Of a DNA stretch of 64,000 bases, positions 55,394 through 64,000 are shown piece by piece. The translations under genes were made by a program, and so were the position numbers. Numbering within the stretch: position 1 is the first letter of the stretch; each line of letters starts with the position of its first letter. The notes beneath the pieces were generated by a model. It was not told where the DNA came from. It made no database searches and saw only the letters and a program-made list of their open reading frames with translations. Source of the stretch: Volutella citrinella. Taxonomy: Eukaryota; Ascomycota; Sordariomycetes; Hypocreales; Nectriaceae. The DNA is taken from positions 1,426,001 to 1,490,000 of the forward strand of contig JAWZSP010000009.1 in assembly GCA_034401135.1 (NCBI GenBank). The letters run 5' to 3'.

Positions 55394-58300
55394 TCACTCC
55401 GTCGCAGACCACACACCCGTGAGGCGCGTCTTCCGGAGCACAAGCCCGGCCAGGTCTCCCAGCCCACCGCTCGTCAGCAGCTCCAGCACCTGCAAGTGGG
55501 CCTGCAGCTCCTTTCCGATCCAGTTGCGCAGCTCGATGGCGTTGAGCGAGTCGAGCCCAAAGTCCGTGACTGATGTTGTCGCCTGCCGCGCCTGGATGAT
55601 CTCGCTGGGGATCATCAGGATGGCGCCCAGCTTCTCGCGCAGGCCCGTCACGACCGTCTCCACGGCCGCGTCCACGTCCTTGGCCCGCCGCAGCTCGTTG
55701 GCGATGGACAGGGCCTTTGCGCTGCCCGCGCCGTTGGCCTCGGCCGACTTGGCGAGTGCGGCGCTGCGCAGGTGCGCAAACTTGCTGTCGGCGGCGTAGT
55801 AGGGCAGCGACGACGGGTCCTCAAAGTCGAGGCCCGTGATGGCCTGGTCGTGGCAGTGCTTGGTCACGGTGCCGTCGATGGCGTCCTCCACCAGCGCCAG
55901 CACCTCGGACTCGATCATTGAGTTGCCTGACAGGCTCTTCATGACCTGTGACTGCTTGGCTGCGTTATCAGCGAGGTATCCGACGTCCTCGACGGCAGTC
56001 AGGTTCAGCGACGTGGCCGGCATGTTGTTCATGCGACGGTGGCGCACCAGGGCGTCGAGGAACGTGTTGGCTGCGGCGTAGGCAGCCTGGCCTCTGTTGC
56101 CGACGATGCCGGCCACGGACGAGAGCACAACGAAGAAGTCCATGGGCGTGCCTTGGAGCGCATTGTGGAAGTTCCAGCCACCTGTGACCTTGGAGCGAAC
56201 CACGGCCTCGTACTCCTCAAAGGTCATCTTCTCAAACAAGACATCCTAAACCTGTCAGCAGCTGCTACAATTAATTTTCTTTTTTTTAGGTCACTTACTC
56301 GTAGAACCATGGCGGCGTGGATGACACCACGTATCGGAGGCATCGTCTTCTGGATCTCGGCGACGAGGCTCGATACGTGGGACTGGTTCGCAACATCGCA
56401 CGGCTTGACGTGGATGTTGGCGCCCATCTCGTTCGCGTACGCCATGACGCTCGCCAACTCCTCGGTGACGCGGCCACTTCGCGACAGCAACACAATGTGT
56501 CGGGCTCCCCGCTGGATCATCCGTCGGGCCATGGAGCGACCGAGGCCGCCAGTGCCACCAATGATGATGTAGGTGGCATTGCCTTGCATCAGGTCCGACG
56601 ACGGGATCGGGTGGGTGGCCTAGAAAAAGTTAGCCCGGCTTCTGGAATGTTGCTGACCCTTCACACTTACCATGACCTGTCCCTTCGCCAACTGGTTGAC
56701 CACAACCTTGCCAGACGTCTTTCCGCTCTGCAGCTTGCGCAGGGCAGTCTCAACCTCTGAAATACCAACTGCGGTGATGGGCTCAATGGGCTTGATGGTC
56801 TTCTTGTGCAGCAGGCCAATGACGCTGTTGAGCACCTTGTCCATGATCTTGGGACGCTCGGCAGCGACGAGAGTCAGGTCGACGGAGCTAAAGGTGCAGT
56901 TGTACTCAAACTTGGCCATCTCGAGTCGCGTGTTGGAAGTAATGTCCCTCTTTCCAATCTCCACGAAGCGGCCAAACGGCGCCACGCAGTCCCAGGTCTG
57001 GCGCAGGAGGTCGCCGGCCAGGGAGTTGATGACAACATCGACGCCCTTTCCGCCCGTGGCCTCCTTCAGAGCAGGTCCAAAGGAGGTGTCGCGGCTGTAG
57101 AAGATGCGCTCCTCGGGGATGTTGTACGACTCCATGAGGAGTTGCTTCTTCTCGGCCGTGCCGACCGTCGCGTAGATCTCGGCCCCGACCATCTGCGACA
57201 GCTGGATGGCCGCCTGACCGACACCGCCCGACGCAGCGTGGATGAGAATCTTCTCTCCGGGCTGCATGCGAGCCAGCTCAATCAGACCGTAGTAAGCAGT
57301 GCTGTAGACGACAGGGATGGAGGCGGCCACCTCGAAGCTCATGTCATCCGGGATCACGGCAGCGCTGGAGGCCAGACAGCGGGTGTAAGTGCTGTACGCA
57401 CCCAACGACATGGCGCAGACGCGGTCGCCTGGCTTGAGCGACTTGACGCCGGGTCCGACGCGAGCTACGGTTCCGCTGCACTCGACGCCGACGTAGGGGC
57501 TGGCAACCTGGCCCATGGTGATGACTACGTCCTTGAAGTTCATGCCGGTGCAGGCAACCTTGATCTCAATCTCTTCGTTGGCGAGGGGCGTCTTGGGTTC
57601 GTCCTTCCAGTAGATGGAGTCAAGAGCACCGTAAGTCCCGACAGCAATCTTGAGACGGCGGCCCTGCTGCGCAAAATCCTGCATGTACGGGACCGAGGGC
57701 TGCGTCTGGCGGAAGATGGAGAGATCCATGTCCTCCTGGGCGACGACGCGGGGCACGACCAAGGTACCATTCTCCTCCGAGAACTCGTAGTCGACGGGCG
57801 ACTCGTCCTCCGAGGTGGCCAGGGACGCCTTGAGAGCGGCCAAGACGAGCTCAGCCTGGGCCGAGACGGGCAGACGGGACCTGGGATCCAGATCCAGCGT
57901 CGCGGCCGCCTTGTTGGACTCGGAGCGGATGGTACGGAGCAGTCCCTGAGCGAGGTTGAGCTTGGGCTGCGTGGCGTGTCTGTAGGCTCCAGTGGTGACC
58001 CAGAGCATGGAAGAAGACTTGAGGAGGAGGTCCTGCGTCTTCTTGAACGTCGCCTCCGTCATGCCGTCGAGGAGGGGCTCGTCCAGCTCGGCCATGCAGA
58101 TGTAGCGGGTCGACTCGGCGATCTTGATGTCCGAGAAGGGAGCCATCTCGGGCTTGGAGCCGGTACGAAGCTCAATTAACGAAGCAACCGCAGAGGCCAA
58201 GGGGCTGGTTGCGTTGCCAGTGATGAGCGCAACAGGCTCCTCGCCCTTGCGGCCAGTCAAGAAGTCGTCGTCGACGTCGGAAGTAGAACCATTCTGTGGC

Positions 58301-61300
58301 TGCTGGCCGTTGACCTCGTCGGCGCTGTCGCCACCAGCGGCCTCCTCCTTCTTGCCGAGAGGCTCCCACTTGACCTCGTAGCAGAGAGGACGGGGAGTCA
58401 GCGTCTTGCCCACATCGCTGTTGATAGGCGACATCCTGAAGCCGGTGAACTGGATCAGGGGCGCCGGGTGGTCGGGGTGCCAGGCGTCGATGAAGAAGTC
58501 GACAGGTCCTCCCGCAGACCTATCCGGACGGCCATGGGCGACGACCTGGAACTCCTCGCCGGGGGTGTTGGGCAGCGGCAGGGAGATCTCGGCCTCGGCA
58601 ATGGCAGACGGGACGTGCAGCGACTGCATGTTGCCCGTGCCGGCTCCGAGGATGGGGAAGGTCAGCTGGAACAGCAGATCGGTGAAGGCAGCCGAGAGAG
58701 TCGAAGGCACCTCGTACGACGAGGGCATAACAGCCGCCGTGTCCGGGACGGTGACGACGGCCGACGTGTACTCGCCGTGGAGCTTGAGCCCGCTGCTGGG
58801 CTGGAGCTGGAACACGGAGCTGTAGCCGGCGCCCTGGTGCTCGAGCTCCGAGTAGAAGGCCTCGCGGTTCAGCTCCTCGTAGCCGTGACCAACGACCTTG
58901 TCGCGACGGGCGACGGCGGCCTTGCGCTGGACCTGGCACACATGGTTACCGCTCGAGGGCTTCTTTGCGCTGATGAGACCGCGGCAGTGCTCGAGCCATC
59001 CGCGCGAGCTGGTCCACGACGAGATGCGGAACTCGTCCCACTCGTTCGAGTACGACTTGGTGCCCTCGGCAAAGGGCCGCAGCGACACCGACGTCTCGTA
59101 CTGCACGCCGTCGTCGAGGATCAGCGCCTTGGTGACCTGCACCTCGCGCAGGGCGAAGCTGCTGATCTGGTCCATGGTGATGCCCCGGAGCTGGGCGCGC
59201 TGTCCGGCCGCCTCGATGACCATGCTGAGGTATCCGGCCAGGGGGAATGTTTCTAGGGACTGCATGCGGTGGTCCTTGAGCCACGGAACGTCGTCCGAGT
59301 TGATGCTGTTCTTCCACACGGGTTCCGAGTCGGCGTAGCCATCCTCGAGCAGGCCCAGGAGGTCGTGGCGCGGGAATGGCTTCTCGCGGTGCTGGATGCT
59401 GCTCCGGGACTCGTACCAGTACTTGCGGTGCGTCCACGGGTAAGGCGCAAAGTCGCAGATGACGACGGGCTTCTGGCCCGCCAGCTTGGCCCGGTTGATG
59501 GCGCCAAACTCGAGCGGCTGGCCCTGGACGAAGAGCTTGCCGGCCATCTTGAGGGCCGACGTGGTGCCGTTCTGGCCGCGTAGCAGGGACGGCAGGTACT
59601 TGACGTCGGCGGCCGCCTGCTTACTGATGGACTTGAGGATCTGCTTGATGGGGCCCTCGAGGGCGCTGTGGGGGCCAATCTCGATGACCACGTCGGGCTT
59701 GGTCTCGGTGTAGAGCTCCTGGAGGGCCGACGAGAAGAGCACCGGCTTGGTGAGGTTGTCGACCCAGTACGAGGCGCCCAGCGACGTGGTGACGTCAAGC
59801 TTCTGTCCGACGAGGGACGAGTAAAAGGTGACGCCCTGGATGGGCTTGGGGGCCAGGTCCTTGATGGACTCGAGGTAGTCGTCGGCCACGAGCTGCATGT
59901 GCGCCGAGTGGTACGCCACCTCGACGCGCAGCTTGCGGTTGAAGACGGAGCGCTTCTCGAGCTCGGCCGCCAGCTGGTCGACCTCGTCCTCGTCGCCAGA
60001 CGCCGTGACCGAGTTGGGCGAGTTCTCGCACGCCACCGTCACCTTGTCGAGCCCGAGCGACTTGACGATAGCCTTGACCTCGGCGGGACCGGCGCCGACC
60101 GCAAGCATGGCACCGCGCAGGCCGGGGAACTTGACCTTGAGGTTGGCCGCTACCCGACCGCGGTGGTAGGCAATGGCCATGGCCTCGTCGACAGTGAGAG
60201 ACCCCGCAGCGTAGGCGGCGCCAATCTCTCCGCTCGAGTGGCCCATGACGGTGGACGGCTTGACACCCCACGAGGCGAACAGGTCCGTCAGGGCGAGCTG
60301 GATGGCGGTGCAGATGGGCTGCGAGATGTGTGCCTTGCCGACAATGGACTCGTCCTTTGGCTTGTTGAGCTCGTCAATCAGGTCAAAGTCTGCGCCGATG
60401 GCCTTGAGGCTCTCCGAGGCAGCCCGCATCGTCTTGTCAAAGATGGGGTGGCTGTCCATCAGCTCCCGACCCATCTGCGCCCATTGAGCACCCTGACCCG
60501 TGTAGACAAAAGCCATCTCGGGGGCCTTGGCCATGCGGGCGGGCACGGACTCGGCGCTGTTGATGGAGACGGCCAGCTCGTCGCAGGTCGCCGCCGTCAA
60601 TGCCAGACGCCACGGGTGGTGCGTCCGGCGCTCGCCCAGGGTGTAAGCCATGTCGCCAAACAGGCGCTTCTGGAAGACCTCGGGGTGCTGCTCGATATAA
60701 ATACCCAGCTGGCGCGCAATGTTCTTGACGGCCTCCTCGTCGTTGCCCGACAGCACGAACAGGCGCGGGCTGGCATCCGTGGCATTGGTGGCCACGTCGG
60801 ACTGGAACAGCGGCGGGCGCTCCAGGACGGCGTGCGCGTTGGAGCCGCCGAAGCCAAAGTTGTTGATGCTAACAAAACGCTTGTTGTTGGGCCACGGCCG
60901 GATGCCCGTCGGCACGCGCAGGTTCCAGTCCTCGAGCGGGATCTCCTCGTTGCGCTTCTCGAAGTTGACGTTGGGCAGGATGAAGCCCTTCTCGAGCATC
61001 AGCGACGCCTTGATCAGCGCCACGATGCCGCTGGCGTTCTCCAGGTGGCCCACGTTGGACTTGACGGAGCCCATGTACAAGGGAAACCGCTTGGTGCGGC
61101 TGTGGCCGAAGACACGGTGAATGGCACCGGCCTCGATGGGGTCTCCGGCCTTGGTGCCCGTGCCGTGGGCCTCGACGAAGCCAGTCTCCTCGGTCGACAG
61201 GTTGTTGCGCTCGTACACCTCGCGGATGAGCCGCTCCTGGGCCTCGCCGCTGGGCATTGAGATGCCGGGTGTCTTGCCGTCCTGGTTGGTGCCCGTGCCG

Positions 61301-62257
61301 ACGATGATGGACCGGATCCGGTCGTTGTCCTTGAGCGCCTGTTCTAGGGGCTTGAGGATGATGCAGCCGACGCCCTCGCCTCGCGCGAAGCCGGACTTGG
61401 CTCGGTGGTCAAAGGCGAATGTCTTTCCGTGCTCGTTGAAGATTCTGTCTCATTAGCATCCAGGCGTCAGGCGATCCCGGGTCACAAACTCACCCCAGCA
61501 TCGACATGGAAATCATGTCGTCCGGCTGCAGATGCAGAGCCGCTCCGGCGACGACCGCACTGTCCGACTCCCCAGAACGGATGCTCTGCACGGCCGAGTG
61601 CAGCGCGTACAGCCCAGAGGAGCAGGCCGTGTCCACCGTGAAGCAGGGCCCGCGGAGGTTGAAGTAGTAGGAAATGCGGCCCGACAGGATCGACTGGTGG
61701 TTTCCAGTGGCATCAAACATGGGCACCTTGTTCAGGTCCGCCAGCGTGCCCCTGTGGTAGTCGGACGTGTGGCCTCCCACAAACACGCCCATTCGCGATC
61801 CCGCAACGTATTCTTTCGAGAAGCCGGCGTTTTCGAAAGCCTCGTATGTGCATTCCAGCAGCTGCCTCTGCTGGGGATCTACAACTTTGTTAGCTTTCTT
61901 TCCAGGTTGCCTCCAAGGCGGCTGTCGAGGGGGGGCAAGGGGCGTACCCATGGCAATCGCTTCCTGCTCTGTGATTGAGAAAAAGGGGGCGTCAAACTTT
62001 GACAGGTCGTGCTTCATAAAGTATCCTCCTTTATTGTTGAAACAGCCCTTCTTCTGCGGGTTGGGGTGGTAGTATGCCTGGCTGTTGAATCGCTCCGGCG
62101 GGATCGGGCTGAAGCCGTCTCGCGAGCGGGACAGCAGCGTCCAGAGGTCGTCGAGCGTCGAAACATCGCCGGACAGGCGGCAGGACATGCCGACGATGGC
62201 GATGGCCCCTTCCCGGGGGGTGCACTCGGCGTTGCTGAGGAGGCGTGTGTCCGTCAT
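55394..62257 (-). CDS. Highly reducing type I polyketide synthase (KS-AT-DH-ER-KR-ACP)
   Basis: Iterative HR-PKS making a reduced, unmethylated polyketide chain. Reading minus, exons are 61948-62257, 61494-61878, 56671-61444, 56299-56619 and 55394-56245 (2213 aa). KS about 18-440: TVDTACSSGL (Cys189), EAHGTGT (His325), NVGHLE (His365). AT: YTGQGAQW and GHSSGE (Ser635). DH about 925-1240: His957 in DHRMQSLETFPLAG, while the second motif reads VPSTLSAAF, so the usual catalytic Asp position is Ser1149; an Asp at 1154 is nearby. The DH-ER gap (about 260 aa) is a degenerate structural KR with no SAM-binding methyltransferase. ER about 1500-1815: GMNFKDVVITMGQ and HAASGGVGQAA. KR: GGTGGLG at 1844 and SSVAGIVGNRGQAAYAAAN. 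ACP: FGLDSLNAIEL (Ser2163). No thioesterase or reductase end domain, so release must be in trans or spontaneous. Confidence 0.95.
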
Positions 62258-62290
62258 GGTGAGTAGCGAAGGCTGACGGGATTCTGCCAG

Positions 62291-62325
62291 TCTCTCTGTG
62301 TGTGTGAGTGTGTGTGAGTGTGTGC
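62291..62325. repeat. GT/GTGA microsatellite in the PKS leader
   Basis: CTCTCTGTGTGTGTGAGTGTGT-like run within 70 bp upstream of the PKS start codon, probably transcribed as part of the leader. Confidence 0.7.
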
Positions 62326-62394
62326 CTTTGGAGTGGAAAGGGTCTTGAGGCAAGATTACTCTTGTAGAATGCAAGGCAGGTGGGTATCGAGGAA

Positions 62395-62420
62395 TGCTGA
62401 TGCTGATGCTGATGCTGATG
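62395..62420. repeat. TGCTGA hexanucleotide repeat, about four copies
   Basis: Tandem TGCTGA units about 140 bp upstream of the PKS start codon. Confidence 0.8.
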
Positions 62421-64000
62421 AGAAAGCAGCCTGTCAATACGTCAAACTGTTTGCTCACTTGTAGCAGGCACATGTAGCAACTTTAAAGGGCTCAGCGGAC
62501 CTGACAGTCGGAGCTTCTGTCGGTCACATAGGATGCTCCTTGCCAGAACCAGTCGTCATAGGACTGTCCACATGTGAATATCCGATCCCAGCAAACAAGT
62601 TCCAGTTTCCAAACAGGCTCCGCCCTTCTCATTGGGCGCGGGGACGTTGCCGCGCCCCGAGGGGCCAACGACACTGTTGCATGCATACATTGGGCTTTGA
62701 AGAACCGCTTTTCAGTGCTCCGGAAGGGGTTTAGGTCAGGCACGGCCGGGTCGGGCTTCCGTGAACGCAAAGGAGGCATCGGGTTGCCCCCCCATGAGGA
62801 CGAGTAAGACACTGTCTAGGGTCCGTCCCCAGGGCACCAGGGAACCCGCCCCTGGTCCATGCCAAACTCTGTCGGGTCCAGTAACGCCGATCGGGACGGT
62901 ATACCGATGACGAGAGGTTGTGCCGGTTGTCAGCGGTAGCAGCGAGTCTTATCAGGTACAGACAGCCAGGTGGCCAAAACGGCATATCGCTTGTCCATCA
63001 CCTCTGTTGGGGAACGAATAATGACATCTGGCGCCATTGTAACTGTTATGGCGCGAACAATATCTTTTCGAGTCCACTCTTGCAATCTGAAATGACGGTA
63101 GCATTGAGCATAGTCACGCATATGGGGCTGTAGTTGAGCTGTAGGTCAGGGTCATTCCAGATGCAACCCTTCCAATGTTACTCCCTCCTAACCAGAGACC
63201 ATACAACACCGTACGGCTACCCTTGGAAGATCAAGAGCCATATCTGAGGGGTTGGACTCCTTGTGTCCATACATGCTTGGCACAGTCGAACAAGGCCATG
63301 GTTAGAACTTAGACCAACCCGTTTCCGCCGATTGTATGTGCCAACCCGAAGCCGAGAGTATTTTATTCAAGGTTGAATGGGATTGTGTGCTGCCAGGGCA
63401 GCCCTCCCATTGACGTTACGGTTTCGAAGCCGCAATCTTCCCTCTGATCCAGAGCGGCACAGGATTTTTCATGTGAACGGGCCCTTTTGAGGGAGAAGAC
63501 CCCGATTTTTATCAATACATCTCCTCTTGTAGAACCCATCCCGCGTTGTCTTGATTAGACTCTGTTTAGGAATGCCCTCCCGTCCCCAAGGGCCAGAAGC
63601 TTCCGCCCTCGAGACACAATTACAACTTTCAGACATGGGATCGTCAATGACTGGGGGTCTTGGGGGTCCAGAATCGGGATGCTGCAGAAAACAACGCAGT
63701 CAGAATCGTTGAAGACGCATCAACATTGGCGCCACCCGGGGATATCATCCCGGCAGGTCCCACGTGCTCGGATTTTATTCTTTGGCTTGCAGCTGCACCC
63801 ATGTAATCATGTTACATGCTCCCGGAGGCAAGAGGCGTATCGGCATCGTGAAGATGGGCATGGCGGTCCGGCCCGGCGAGATGCTCGGCCCGCCGTCAGC
63901 CAACCGGAAGGGAGCCATTGGGCAGAGTAATCACAGAGTCTGCAGACAAGGACGCACTAAGCGCCGCCGCTGTTAGCGGAACAGCGCCATTGTGATCCGT

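Larger units (their letters stand above)
62258..64000. other. PKS leader and upstream region
   Basis: The first 250 bp form the PKS 5' leader and include two microsatellites. The rest to the right edge has short frames without coding bias and no recognisable gene; any neighbouring cluster gene would lie beyond the window. Confidence 0.45.

Noticed and set aside
56806..58179. 457-codon open frame on the plus strand
   Set aside because: Antisense shadow of the PKS ER region, with repetitive Leu/Gly/Asp-rich translation.
59668..61260. 530-codon open frame on the plus strand
   Set aside because: It is antisense to the PKS KS-AT region; GC-rich third positions of the real gene keep the opposite strand open. 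The translation has no domain.
1..64000. CRISPR arrays, insertion sequences, operons, ribosome binding sites
   Set aside because: The sequence is eukaryotic; no spaced direct-repeat arrays, transposase or reverse-transcriptase genes, or terminal inverted repeats of transposons were seen.

Overview
The window is nuclear DNA of a filamentous ascomycete, most likely a Sordariomycete and probably Hypocreales (inferred, not proven). The evidence is many short introns (about 45-110 nt) with GTAAGT/GTGAGT-type donors, CTAAC-type branch points and YAG acceptors, GC-rich third codon positions, and a gene set that includes a highly reducing polyketide synthase, a Zn2Cys6 regulator, a group XIV-type phospholipase A2, a proteinase K-type subtilase and an AMT/MEP ammonium transporter. 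Exon coordinates given in the entries were worked out by hand from splice motifs and frame continuity; each multi-exon total was checked to be divisible by three.

Left part (1-16.9 kb). The left edge holds the 5' end of a catenin-beta-like (CTNNBL1) splicing-factor gene. A 3.2 kb gap follows, then a large MIT-domain protein, the mitochondrial translation GTPase GUF1 and a histidine-phosphatase/phosphoglycerate-mutase-like gene. Next come a coding sequence disrupted by two mutually compensating frameshifts, an unrecognised small secreted protein, a secreted phospholipase A2 and a small SnoaL/NTF2-fold protein.

Middle (18-40 kb). This part holds a secreted protein of unknown family, an OMP-decarboxylase (URA3/pyrG-like) copy with an in-frame TAG at codon 17, a DHA1-type MFS transporter and a six-exon alcohol (methanol) oxidase of the GMC family. 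Two DUF3445 (heme-dependent oxidative N-demethylase-like) genes flank a cupin, a Zn2Cys6 transcription factor and another unrecognised secreted protein. An ammonium transporter with clustered GATA sites upstream closes the part.

Right part (40-64 kb). A gene-poor, partly AT-rich 3.5 kb stretch carries degenerate coding-like pieces. It is followed by a rhodopsin-like (PTH11-type) membrane protein, a CAS1-type polysaccharide O-acetyltransferase, a secreted subtilisin, an MFS sugar transporter and a 2213-residue HR-PKS (KS-AT-DH-ER-KR-ACP, no C-methyltransferase). The PKS DH domain has an unusual second active-site motif.

Most genes look like independent housekeeping, nutrient-acquisition or secretion loci. 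The only clear specialised-metabolism gene is the PKS, which stands alone inside the window. The items most worth a second look are the nonsense-interrupted OMPDC copy, the compensated double frameshift near 12.7 kb, the PKS DH substitution, the DUF3445 pair, and the complete alcohol oxidase.
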